This document shows positions 51,490-61,240 of a stretch of DNA of 64,000 nt, piece after piece; positions within the stretch are counted from its first letter, which is position 1, and every line of letters begins with the position of its first letter. The notes beneath the pieces were generated by a model. The model was not told the DNA's origin and searched no databases. It saw only the letters and a program-made list of their open reading frames with translations. The DNA is from Certhia americana (taxonomy: Eukaryota; Chordata; Aves; Passeriformes; Certhiidae), in the NCBI GenBank assembly GCA_018697195.1, contig CM031878.1, positions 40,866,902-40,930,901 on the forward strand. The letters are read 5' to 3'. The position numbers were made by a program, and so were the translations under genes.

Positions 51490-54274
51490 TGTGTGTGGAA
51501 GCCCCAGATGGATAATTGATATAACTGATAGGCTGTGTGGGCTTAGGTTACAGTTTGAATTCAACAAATCTTGCTGATGATCAAGATTTTTTTTCCTGAA
51601 AATGTTTAGTCATTTTTTGATGTATTTTCAAAATAGTTCATGCTATAGGTAAAAGCAAACACTGACTCAATTACTTCTTTCCTGTTTTTGTACTGTTCTA
51701 TCTTGGTGTGAAGACAGAATCATCTGTGTTTTAATTTTACTCATATTATTGACATCAGTGTGATAAAGCAAAATAATTTGTTAGGATGAATGCTTCTAAA
51801 TGGTGATGAGAATTGAAGTTAAAGAACAGGAAAGAAGACTTTTGGAATTCTAATTCTAAAGACATTGTCACAGACAAGGTCTCTTTAATATGTTTCAAAG
51901 AATATTTTATTGTTATTTCCTGCTTCTTTGTACCAGTTGACCTGTTTGTGTAGCTTACTTTGAAATGAAATAATGACCAAGTAACATCCAAGTCCACAAC
52001 AGCTGGACAGCTGTAGCTGGATAGATCATGTATCATCAGAAAGGTTGATGAAATTACTCCACTTTCTTAACTGAAAGGGCAGTCTGTTTGTAAGCAGAGA
52101 GATAATGGGAAACATGAAGGGTGAAGAAATTATATTAACTTATCTAAAAATCCTGCTTTTAGGACTTAATTTTTTGTCAAGTACAAAAAGTTCTGGGTTG
52201 GGATGCCATGAGATGGAGGAACAGCGCAGTAGGTGGCCCTGGGACAGGGCTTTCTAGCAATGCAGGCACAGCCAAATTTGGCTCTTGGGGAGAACAAAGA
52301 GCACAAAATAATTCAATCTGATACCTTCAGCAGAGCAGCAAAGCTAGCTTTCCCCCATCACAAGGGAGGAGGCTGACAAGGTCAGTATTGGCTGAAGTGC
52401 TCATACTGCTTGTAAGGGAATGCAAATCCTCACAGGATTTCTCCACCAGACCACCCTTCCCAAATCCACTGGAAATTGCTCTTCTCCTACATCTGCTTAC
52501 TACCTTGTTCCTCCCACAGGTGGTCCATGACCTCCTGAGTCCTTGAGCCAGGCAGCTTCTGTGAGTGCTGGCTGGGAGGGTGCTGATACCCCTGTTTGCA
52601 TTGGGAAAGGAAACAGGAAGTTTCCTGGGCTGGTATGGGATGTGGCCCCCTTGCTACAGAGAAACTCAAAACAGGACTATTGCTGGGCTTCATGTGTGTC
52701 CTGCCATCCTGTACCTTGACAATGGGGTAGAGAACTTGAGATTATGGGAGCAATCATCGGAGTTGGGTTCCCTAGTGCTATACACACAGCCACACTGCTC
52801 AGGTAGAACTTCCCATCTACCTGGGATGGCAAAATAGGCAGCCCAAAGTGTCTGCCTCCTCTGCTTGCTTTTCATCCGACCCTGCTGAGGGGCCCTCTCA
52901 GAAGCAACTTCAAAGAGAGTGGGTGTTTAGGAAATGGAACATTACTTTGAAACTCCAGCATCTCTGTGGAAACCAATGAGGTCTGAAATACAGAGGAAGT
53001 AAACAGCAGTTTGGGAGAACAAGCACAAGAGAAATATGCTGCAGGGTCATCCTCAAATAGTGCAAAAAGGCACAAAGATCTTGCAATCATTTTGATCCCT
53101 GTATAGAAGTCTCTTAGATAAATGGCCTCTATAAAGATTTTTTTTTTCCCATGAAAAACATCTTGTTTCTGAATACACAGTTCTCTCTTGGAGAACTGAA
53201 CATAGTGGACTTCTTTGTAGTGAACACAAAAGTGATTTATTTTTCCCCTGTAAATGTAATTTTTTGCAGGCTGGACCATGTTTTTCTCAGGACATTTTTT
53301 CAGACAAACCTGACCCAAACTGTGCTGCCAGGTGTTACAGTAAATCCTAGGCTCTGTTTGACTGAGGAAAAGTCTGAAATTAAAGGCATCTCAGGTGGTG
53401 TGCCTAATGATCTTTGGCAGCACTTGACCACATTACCTCTCTCAAGGGAGCTGTGTACTTTGTTCTGTGTCCTGTTCAGCATGTGAGAGTGTGTCTTCTT
53501 TTGTAGAACACAACCCTGGGGCAATACTTACACCCTGCCTACATGCTGAGCTCAGAACAAGAGGAAGATCCAGGAGAGACTGAATTTATTTTACCTGTCT
53601 CTTAGACTGAATAATTTCACAAACTTCATAATAATCAGAGAAAAAAGTATTTTACAAAGTTTCGCATAAAAGATATCATGATGTTCTTTTAAAATTATAT
53701 GTAGTGGGTAACAGATCTCATAATAGTTTTAGGAAATGCATTTAAGCCAAAAGACCATTCCAAAAGAAGTACTGTGGATTTGGAATGGACAGTCAATTAC
53801 CTATAAACTACTTTCCCAGAGATTAACACCAAGTTAAAAAAAAAAAAAGTATGAGTTTTAGAATGTAGTGTAACTGCTTCTAGTATTCCTTTACTGCAGG
53901 CTATTATCCTAAAAGGAAATTAGGAGCTAATAGCTTTGAAACACTATAAAGCCAGTAAGATATAAGTGCAGGAATTGTAATGTATAAAGACTAACATTCA
54001 GAGCATAGTAACTTGTCCTTAATGTGTCCTTGCAATGCAATTTATTTATAGATAGTAAAATTAAATTTTTTTGTTACTGTTATAGACAGTAACAAAAATT
54101 AAAATATATTTTACCAAACTAAAATAATATTTTAAAATTAAATTGAAATTAAAATATTTCTCTCCCACAGTTGTTCTCCCTCTCTCTTTCTTTCCTTTTA
54201 AACCATTTAAGTTTAATCAAGAGACACTAGCATATGATACATGCAATTGGCATTATTGTCTGTCAGTATCAAAA
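51490..54274. other. Unique DNA with one long hairpin, no gene seen
   Basis: No gene is recognised. The 148-codon minus frame (52872-53318) and 111-codon plus frame (53151-53486) overlap and have no known domain. A GC-richer patch lies at about 52190-52870. A 13-bp stem hairpin at 54068-54098 is listed separately. Confidence 0.5.
54068..54098. repeat. 13-bp inverted repeat in AT-rich DNA
   Basis: TTTTTGTTACTGT and ACAGTAACAAAAA pair perfectly around the loop TATAG. Flanking bases (GTAAAATTAAA to the left, AATTAAAATATATTTTAC to the right) allow a longer imperfect stem. It could be the remains of a small palindromic DNA transposon, but no clear terminal repeat or target duplication was found. 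Confidence 0.7.
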
Positions 54275-55230
54275 TGTGTTGGGTTTGTATGGCTAAATTT
54301 TGTTAGTGGGGGGCTACAGGGCTGGATTCTGTGAGAAACTGCCAAAACTTTTGTCCATGTCTGGCATGGCCAGTGCCAGATGGCTCCAGGACAGATGTCC
54401 CACTGGAAAAAGCTAAGGCAATCAAACTTTGTGATAATGCTTTGGGGATAACATATTTAAGGAAAAGTTATTGCACAGATGTAATTGTGGACAGACAAGA
54501 GTAAAGTGAGAATATGTGAGAGGAACAGCCCTGCAGACACCAAGGTCAGTGCAGAAGGAGAGGCAGGAGGTGCTTCAGGCACCAGAGCTGAGATTCCCCT
54601 GCAGCCCCTGGTGCAGCCCATGGTGAAGCAGCTGTGTCCCTGCAGCCCATGGAGGTCCATGCGGATGCAGAGATCCACCCACAGCCCATGGGGGAGTCCC
54701 AAGCTGGAGCAGGTGGATGCCTGAGAGGAGGCTGTGACCTCTTGGGAGGCCCGTGCTGGAACAGGCTCCTGACAGGAGTGTGAAGATGAGAGGACAGAGG
54801 AACCCAGGCTGAACAGATCTGGCAAGACTGTGGGAGACCCCCTGGAGCAGGCTGTGCCTGAGGAACTGCACCCTGCAGAGCAGTGACCCACATTGGAGCA
54901 GTTTGTAGAGAACTGTTTCCATGGCATGGACTCACATTGGAGAAATTCATGGAGAATTGTCTCCTGTGGGAGAGACCCCATGCCGGAGTGGGGGAAAGAC
55001 CCTTTTGCTGGAGCAGAGGCAGAAATATGTGATGAACTTACTGTAATCCCCATTCCCTGTCTCCCTGCACCACTCAGGAAAAGGAGGTAAAGCTTGGGAA
55101 GGAGGGAGGGATGGGGGGAAAGGGTTTGTAAACTTTTCATTATCATGCTCTGAATTTTTTTTAGTAATTATTTGAATTAATATTGCCAGTTCAAATCCAT
55201 TTTGCAAAATTATATAATTGCCAAATATTT
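54275..55230 (+). repeat. Retroviral LTR with internal degenerate repeats, 3' eroded
   Basis: The segment starts TGTGTTGGGTTTG and follows an abundant avian ERV LTR type: 'gtgagaatatgtgagagga', 'accctgcagacaccaaggtca', then a GC-rich core in which a unit containing GCTGGAGCAG-like words recurs (near 54702, 54750, 54843, 54894, 54938), then 'tgtgatgaacttactgtaatcccc'. The 3' part is AT-rich and decays without a clear CA end or target duplication, so the right limit is approximate. The 229-codon antisense frame (54457-55146 minus) is the longest in the window but results from the low-complexity GC core, not a gene. Confidence 0.75.
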
Positions 55231-55551
55231 GCTCTATAAAGTTCTTTGTGCTTAATTATGGCTACACAGGGGCAGCCAGCTGGGAAGTATGGGTGGAATC
55301 TAGAAAACCTAATTGAAATTTTCTTGTGTTGTCTTTTTCATTCCCTCTGTCCTTCTCCTACAGGCACAATATGTATATCAGATACCATTTCTGACAGAAT
55401 TTATACTCATTTTTATAATTTACACTAATGAGAATTTGACCACACACATTTTATGAAAACTTTGATTCCATTCATTTTACAGTACTGATCCTACTATGCC
55501 ACTCAAGGCTTACTGTTCTTAACGCTTTCAACAGCTCAATTTTGATGAAGA
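55231..55551. other. AT-rich spacer between two LTR remnants
   Basis: No gene or repeat is recognised. The leftmost bases may still belong to the eroded 3' end of the preceding LTR. Confidence 0.4.
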
Positions 55552-55652
55552 TGTCATGGTTTTAAGCCCAGCTGGAGATGAAACAGCACACAGAAAGTCT
55601 CCACCCCATCTTCTGAGAAGAGATTAATTCTATGCTATCTGAAACCAGGATA
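55552..55652 (+). repeat. Collapsed 101-bp LTR remnant (ERVL-like)
   Basis: The left end TGTCATGGTTTTAAGCCCAG and the right end ATTAATTCTATGC...CTGAAACCAGGATA match the two ends of a common avian LTR that is normally several hundred bases long. The middle is missing, leaving only about 100 bp. A 5-bp duplication with one mismatch flanks it (GAAGA at 55547-55551, CAAGA at 55653-55657), which fits ERVL-type integration and argues that the deletion happened after insertion. Confidence 0.65.
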
Positions 55653-55736
55653 CAAGATCAGAGTGTTATTGCAAATTATGAGACATTATCTTTCATGTTG
55701 GTCTTAGATCAACTTTTTCACAATGTACAGATGATC

Positions 55737-56284
55737 CTTCTCCTCTGCTCAGCACTGGTGAGGCCACAGTTGAAGCACAATACCTGGTCCTGGGCTCCCC
55801 ACCACCAGAGAGAGACAGGGCTATTGGAGAGTGCAGCCAAAGGCTACATTTAGATAACAAAAGAATTGGAGCATCTTCCATAAGAGGAAAGGTGAAGAAA
55901 TCTCAGATTCTTCTGCCTGTAAAAGAGATGGCTATTGGATAGATGTCCTCAAGGTGTACAGATGCCTGAAGGGAGGGTGTGAAGGCAAGGAAAAAAGGCT
56001 GTTTCAAATGGCACCCAGTGACAGGTCTAGGGGAACTGAGCACAAATTGAAACATGTAGGGGAGGTTCCTCCTCAACATCAGGAAATACTGGTTTTCTGT
56101 GAGGGTGAACAAGCACTGGCAGAGGTTTCCCAGAAAGCTGCTGTGCTCTGCATTCTTGGGGATATTCCAAACTGTCTGGAGGTAGTCCTGAATAATATGC
56201 TGTATATGAGTCTCCTTGAGCCTGAACATTTGACAGAGTGACCTCTGCAGGTCCCTCCCAACTTGAACTACTCTGTCACATCAT
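55737..56284 (+). mobile_element. CR1 LINE, 3' fragment
   Basis: Order of CR1 phrases is intact: 'cctctgctcagcactggtgaggccaca', 'cctggtcctgggctcccca', 'tggagagtgcagccaaaggctac', 'ggaggttcctcctcaacatcagg', 'ctctgcaggtccctcccaacttgaac' and a decayed terminus 'tactctgtcacatcatgg'. It is 5'-truncated and noncoding. Confidence 0.9.
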
Positions 56285-57177
56285 GGGCATTCCCTCCAGC
56301 AATGATCGGTGCCTTCTACTCCTTTGAAGGCCTTTGCTGGAGACACACCAAGGAGCACTGTTGGCAATGAGGACGTCTCCAGAATTTCTCCTCTGGATTG
56401 AAAGGCTGTCTACTGCCAGGCCTTTCTGCTGGGACACCAGCTTTCCATCACAAGACCCAACAAGTCCGAGTTTAAAACAGTCCCTGATCTTGCTGCTTTT
56501 CAGCAGCCACAGCCTTTTGAACACAAATGCAAGGCATGCAAGCTCCAGAGAGACCTTCACCTTGCTCTGCTTGTTCTGGCATGGGGGAGGGCAGCAGGTC
56601 TGGTCACTGTGCAAAGGGAGCACCTTCAAGTGCTCCTCCATCCTCTGCCTGGCTGCATGGAGGAGGTGCTGATCTCTTCTTGCTGGGATCCAGTGACAGG
56701 GCACATAGGAACGGTGAAAAGCTGCATCAGGGGTGGTGCAAAGCTGCATCAGGGGTAGCTCAAACTTGATATTAGGCATCCTTGCTGCTTACATTCATTG
56801 TCAAGTTCCACTCACCCAGCTCAGGCCTAGACTCAGCCGAGCATTTGTCATGATTTGGAGCGCTAAATGAGGCCATTGGTACTGACACTGAGTGAGGAGA
56901 GTTATTTGTAGATGCTCTCCATGCCCAGTCCCAGAGCTGCTGGGAGATTTTTCCCGTCCCTGCCAAGTTCAAGCACCTGGGTACACCCAGGAGGTGCACT
57001 CATAGCAGCAGAGATGAGTTGGGAGGGGACACACCTCACTCTGGGAGGGTTTTCTTCCTGAAGGACCTGGGCATTTCCACCACCCTTCTCCAGGTCATCT
57101 GATGGCTATGGTGCCTCTTCCCTTGCTGCTGTGACACCCACTGCTGCATCAGCTGTAAGAAAGGTGTAAAGGGAGCC
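56285..57177. other. GC-richer unassigned stretch upstream of RING remnant
   Basis: This stretch is richer in GC than most of the window. It holds a 167-codon minus frame (56276-56779) and a 112-codon plus frame (56334-56672) with no recognised domain, and a 22-bp tandem duplication (56718-56739 and 56740-56761, unit AAAGCTGCATCAGGGGTGGTGC with two changes). It may belong to the same duplicated segment as the RING-finger remnant downstream, but nothing shows this directly. Confidence 0.4.
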
Positions 57178-57492
57178 ATGAGGAAGGGTGGCTGTGCTAT
57201 AAAGGACGACAGCCTGAGCCAACCACCTCAGATAGGGCCAGCAAAGGCTGCAGTAGATTTCCAGTGCCCTGTCTGCCTAGGAGATATCAAAAAGGCAGCC
57301 CATGTGGCCTGTTGTCTGCACAAATTCTGCTTTGCCTTTATCTGGTGCTGGGCCAGGGGGAAGGATGCCTGCGAGGAGTCTTTGGGGAAGCTGCCATACT
57401 CAGTGGGAGGGGACAGCCATTATGAGGAGTATGTAGTTGGCTTGTCTGCCCTCCTGTACAGCTGGATTGCCATGGAGAGGGCCTGCAGCTAG
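57178..57492 (+). pseudogene. TOPORS-like RING-finger gene fragment, decayed
   Basis: The 104-codon frame contains a stretch like the RING domain of the E3 ubiquitin ligase TOPORS and its avian multi-copy relatives. A CPVCL start at residues 31-35 gives the first Cys pair, CLHKFCF at about residues 47-53 gives the Cys-x-His-x2-Cys core, and a later stretch (PYSVGGDSHYEEYVVG) matches the segment that follows the RING. Two zinc ligands are lost: the Cys two residues after KFCF is Phe, and the last CxxC pair reads CEES. The frame stops at 57490-57492, far short of the parent protein. A functional RING ligase ubiquitinates substrates with an E2 enzyme; this copy cannot fold a normal zinc site. 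A retrocopy or a decayed tandem family member are both possible. Confidence 0.65.
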
Positions 57493-58791
57493 TCCCTACA
57501 TCTGCACTACAACCTGCAAAATCCCCTCAGCTGACAAAATGAGGCCTGTGGGGAGTGACAGCGCACAGAGGCAGTCATAGTGCACAGAGGCAGGCAGAGC
57601 TACAGGGCCCTCCAACAGCCCCTTCCAGCAGGCTCCCATACCAGGCACTTCTCTGAAGACAACCATGTGAGAAGCACCAGGTCAGACGTGTGGCTGCTGC
57701 AGATCTACACAACAGCAGGGTGTAGTAGCAGCCCCTCAGCATCCCCCTCTACTGCCTCCAATAAACGCACTCCATGGTGTGTATGTGTTTCACAAAGCTG
57801 TTGATTCTTCAAGAAACATGTATCAGAAAACAGTGGCATGACTTCAACTGATTGTACATGATCTATCTCTGTTTTTAGGCTTTTCCTCCTCTCTATGAAT
57901 AGGTTACACTACCCCGCACTTTAATGCCCTTCAGATAGACAGTATGTGCTGTCAACACTTAAAATCCTGGCCTTCCTCTCATGCTGAAAGCTTCTGGATG
58001 TAGTATTTTCTGTCTTTCTACTGTGCCTAAAGCACTGCTTTCCTATTTAAATTTCTTTCAGAACAACTGGGAATCTTGGTCTGGTTTCAGTAGTGTACTA
58101 GCTGGTACAAAATGTTGTCATGTTAGCAGTAGCAGTACAGGTCACTCACAAAAAGTGCTTGTTCTGGCTCTGTTGTCATTTGCTTTGCCCTCATATTGTA
58201 GCTTATCAAAAGCCCTTGATATGGCAAAGTTTTCTTTTATGAGGTTGGAAGCCAGGTTATGATTACTGACAGGTACCTGAGTACATAAGTGAGCACTTCC
58301 AAGAAGAACTTAGTAGGAGGTGGCTAGCAGGGGAAAAAAAATAAAAATGCTGGGTTCCAGTAAGTCTTGATGTTAAAGGGTCACATTCACTGTAATGGTA
58401 TTTAACAAGCGTGATTAAAGCCGACATGCAGAACATGCTTTTCCAAGCAGCAGCTCACAAGTAGAGGATACCTTTGCAAATGGGTATTTGTACCATTTTT
58501 TTTTTTAAGCTGGGGACACTGCATGGGAACAGAGGTTTGGAAAAATTCTCCCTGACCCTAAAATTCAATTCCTCTGTCATAGGTAAATGTGACCGTCTCC
58601 TGAATTGTTCTGGCTCCTCTGTAAAATTACCATTGCTTTTGCTTGCTACACCTCAGGCTGCAATTGCTGTTGTGTTTAGCCAGCTTGAGTTCTCAACCTC
58701 CATTTTATTGTGTGATACTTTGTACTCATCTTTTATTTACCCATACTAGTTTCTTCCTTTTGTTTAAATACTTGTGGTTTATCTTTGACAG
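57493..58791. other. Unassigned DNA downstream of RING remnant
   Basis: No gene is recognised. An AATAAA at about 57761-57766 lies 270 bases after the end of the RING-like frame and could be a relic of its 3' end, but no poly(A) run follows. Frames of 93 codons (57981-58262 plus) and 91 codons (58474-58749 plus) have no known domain. Confidence 0.45.
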
Positions 58792-58924
58792 GGAATAGTG
58801 GTCAGGCTTGGAAACAGGCTGCCCAGGGATATCATGGAATTACGGTCATGGAGTTTTTGTTCACTTTTTGATGGAAACGTGGTGTTTAGGGACATGGTTT
58901 AGTGGTGAAACTGGAAGTGTTCAG
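58792..58924 (+). mobile_element. CR1 LINE, left part, split by an LTR
   Basis: 'cttggaaacaggctgcccagg', 'gaaacgtggtgtttagggacatggtttagtggtgaa' are CR1 3' region phrases. The copy stops at GTTCAG and resumes at 59996 with GCTCAGTTAATGG, so one CR1 was split by a later LTR insertion. Confidence 0.87.
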
Positions 58925-59995
58925 TGTGGCGTTGTCTTTGCTCATGGACCAGGCTGCACCTGGTGGGTCATGCTGAGAGATGGAGAGACTCGATGCATAC
59001 CTCAAGGGGATCTTGTTTTAGGGTAAGCTACTCATGACACTGTGCCTGTATCTGTAGCTGCATGTATATATGTATATAATTAAGGTATTGCATGTATGTA
59101 CATAATTTTAAAGTTTAAATTTGATGTAACATATTGGGGTGGGAAAAAATTCGGGGTGGATAATGTTGGGGGTTGGGTTGATTTCTTATAGAATTTTTTC
59201 CCAGAAGTTGCTAAGAAGCTAATGGCTGGGTGCTTTTCGGTACTTATGGGTGCTCGGGAACAAACAAAGGAAGCAGCTACACAGAGACATTGATTCCACT
59301 TCGCTGGGGGCAGTTTTTTCTGCTCTGGGTGGGACGGCAGGGCTGCTCATCTCGGCGAGGGGGAGAGCTCTCACTTTTCCCTTCACCTCGGACTCCGTCG
59401 GACCACCGGTCTCTTCGTGTGTCCCCCGGGATTTTGGGAACCCGTCTCCTCCCTGCCCTGCACCCACGGTTTCTTCAGTTCTGCTCGAGGTCTCCCCACG
59501 CTGTTTCCACAGCCCCTGCCAGCCGGGACACTTTTTTTTTTTCCAACAGCTCCAGCCACTGTGAACCCTCGGAATCATCTCACGCTCCTAGAGCTGCCGC
59601 TAGCCTATTTGCTTGTGACGGTACCGAGGGGGGTGGGGGGGGGGNNNNNNNNNNNNNNNNNNNNNNNNNNNNNNNNNNNNNNNNNNNNNNNNNNNNNNNN
59701 NNNNNNNNNNNNNNNNNNNNNNNNNNNNNNNNNNNNNNNNNNNNGGGGGGGGGGGTGTTACCAGAGGAAGAACTGTGACTGACTTGTTGTTTTGGTTTTT
59801 TTTTTCTCCTCTAGTTCTGTTTGTTGTCAATATTGTAATTATTGTTAATTTACCTTGTTAGACTAACTAGTAAAGAACTGTTATTCCTACCCTCCTTATC
59901 GTTGCCTAAGGCCTCTCTATCAATTTTGGAATTATAACAAAACCCGAGGGAAGTTTCCCTTTTTCTTTGGTCCCTGTCTTTCCAAAACCAAGACA
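58925..59995 (+). repeat. LTR inserted in a CR1, contains assembly gap
   Basis: The 1,071-bp insert (including 100 Ns) starts TGTGGCGTTG and ends AACCAAGACA, TG...CA, and is flanked by a 6-bp duplication with one mismatch (GTTCAG 58919-58924; GCTCAG 59996-60001). It joins the two halves of one CR1 exactly. A CpG-rich core spans about 59290-59630. Its 3' part (TAAAGAACTGTTATTCCTA, ...CCAAGACA) resembles the 3' part of the solo LTR at 60186-60901, so the two belong to related LTR groups. No viral coding sequence is visible; the gap could hide some, but its 100-N size is a placeholder. Confidence 0.82.
59645..59744. other. Assembly gap (100 N) inside a G run
   Basis: Exactly 100 Ns are flanked by G-rich sequence on both sides (59627-59644 and 59745-59755). 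The length is probably a placeholder, so true size is unknown. Open frames crossing it are artefacts. Confidence 0.98.
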
Positions 59996-60066
59996 GCTCA
60001 GTTAATGGTTGGACTTGTTGATCTAAGAGGTCTTTCCCAGTCTTAAGTATTCTACTATTCTATGTC
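59996..60066 (+). mobile_element. CR1 LINE, right terminal part
   Basis: GTTAATGGTTGGACTTG, 'gatctaagaggtctttccca' and the terminus 'ctactattctatg' complete the CR1 interrupted at 58924. Bases 59996-60001 are the right copy of the LTR target duplication. Confidence 0.9.
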
Positions 60067-60185
60067 TGTGTAGGACAGCAATGACCCACTGTGGCCACTT
60101 TTCTGCCTCACAAAGTAGTTCATGCCTACAATGATACCAGGCTGAGCTCATTTTCCTGCTACATGAAATAATTTACTTTTATGAT

Positions 60186-60901
60186 TGTCATGGGTTGCAG
60201 TGCAAAATGTGACCAAAACTGTGTGTCCTATCACCATCTGATCAAACTGGGGTGTGTGTGGGTGGTGTAATTGTCTGTCAATGGCCAACTGTCAAAAACC
60301 TGCTGGGGCAGTTTTCTTATCTCTTCCACAACCCAGCCTCCCTCCAGGGAGAGATCTTCTGCTAATGGGCCATTGAGTCTCACTGATAGAATTACATCAT
60401 CCCACTGGGAAGTGCTCCAGCCAGGGGGAGGAGCCAAGTATTCCTACCTGGATAAAAATCTGGGAGTTGGAACACCAAACCAGCCTTTTCCACTGGATTC
60501 TCAGAGGAAGACCAGGCCCATCTATCACCACTGGACCTTCAGCAAAAGAACTCCACTTTTCTACAGGAGCATCACTTCAACAGAGCCACATCTGCCACTG
60601 GGACTGCAGCCACCATGGAATGGGACTGCCACCAACACCCTGACCCACAGGGTGTCAGGTTGTATCCTGACTCTGTCAGGGGGTTTTGTTTGTTTATTTG
60701 TTTGTCTTACTGCATGTGTTTTGGTTTTATTGTTTATTTTAGTTCCCCTAATAAAGAACTGTTATTCCTATTCCCATATCTTCTCCTGAGAGACCCTTAA
60801 TTCCAAAAGTTATAATAATTTGGAGGGAGAGGGTTTAAATTCTCCATTCCAAGGGAGGCTCCTGCCTTCCTTAGCAAACACCTGTCATTCAAACCACAGC
60901 A
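60186..60901 (+). repeat. Solo retroviral LTR, 716 bp, ERVL-like
   Basis: The segment starts TGTCATGGG and ends AAACCACAGCA, and is flanked by a perfect 5-bp duplication ATGAT (60181-60185 and 60902-60906). A TATA-like GGATAAAAAT at 60450-60459 and AATAAA at 60750-60755 give plus orientation and U3-R-U5 order. The ATTATAATAATTTGGAGGGA-like stretch near its 3' end is typical of abundant passerine LTRs. A 5-bp duplication fits ERVL-type elements. The 172-codon frame at 60271-60789 is contained in the LTR and has no viral domain. Confidence 0.9.
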
Positions 60902-61131
60902 ATGATGTTTCAGAGCACTGTAATGAAAGCTTCCTTAAGCAAAGGGCAATAAAGAGTTTTGGTGACCAGGGACTTGAAGGACAGTAACATTGGGCTTGAC
61001 ACCTGTCTCTTGGTCTCCCCCTTTTCTGGCAGTGTGTAAACTGTCATCTCTCTCCTCACACAGCCTCCCTGTAAGTTAAAGTTAGGAGTAAGGGAATGTC
61101 TCACCTTCTTTGTGCTCTATGGGCTAGCACA

Positions 61132-61240
61132 GGCAGTGGTGCCTCACCACCCTCACAGAGAAGAATTTCCTTCTGGTATGTAATCTGAACCCACCTTCTT
61201 TCAGCTTTTGTGCTTTAACTCTTGCCCTGTTGCAGTCCCT
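61132..61240 (-). mobile_element. CR1 LINE fragment
   Basis: 'gtgcctcaccaccctcacagagaagaatttccttctggtatgtaatctgaacc' is the complement of the CR1 3' region seen also in the copies at 33473 and 49337. Only a short internal part is present; neither the 3' terminus nor the ORF is recognisable. The GC-rich stretch to about 61400 is unassigned. Confidence 0.75.

Noticed and set aside
52872..53318. 148-codon minus frame
   Set aside because: No domain recognised and it overlaps a 111-codon plus frame. No splice or promoter context is visible.
54457..55146. 229-codon minus-strand frame, the longest in the window
   Set aside because: It runs antisense through the GC-rich repeated core of an LTR. Overlapping frames of 134 and 115 codons occupy the other minus frames, which shows low stop density rather than coding.
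57761..57766. AATAAA as proof that the RING remnant is a processed retrocopy
   Set aside because: No poly(A) run or target duplication follows, so retroposition cannot be claimed from this signal.
59230..59830. Frames of 182, 121 and 76 codons across the N gap
   Set aside because: They are open only because Ns do not encode stops, and they lie in LTR sequence.
60271..60789. 172-codon plus frame
   Set aside because: Wholly inside a solo LTR, with no viral or cellular domain. Part crosses the TATA and polyadenylation signals.
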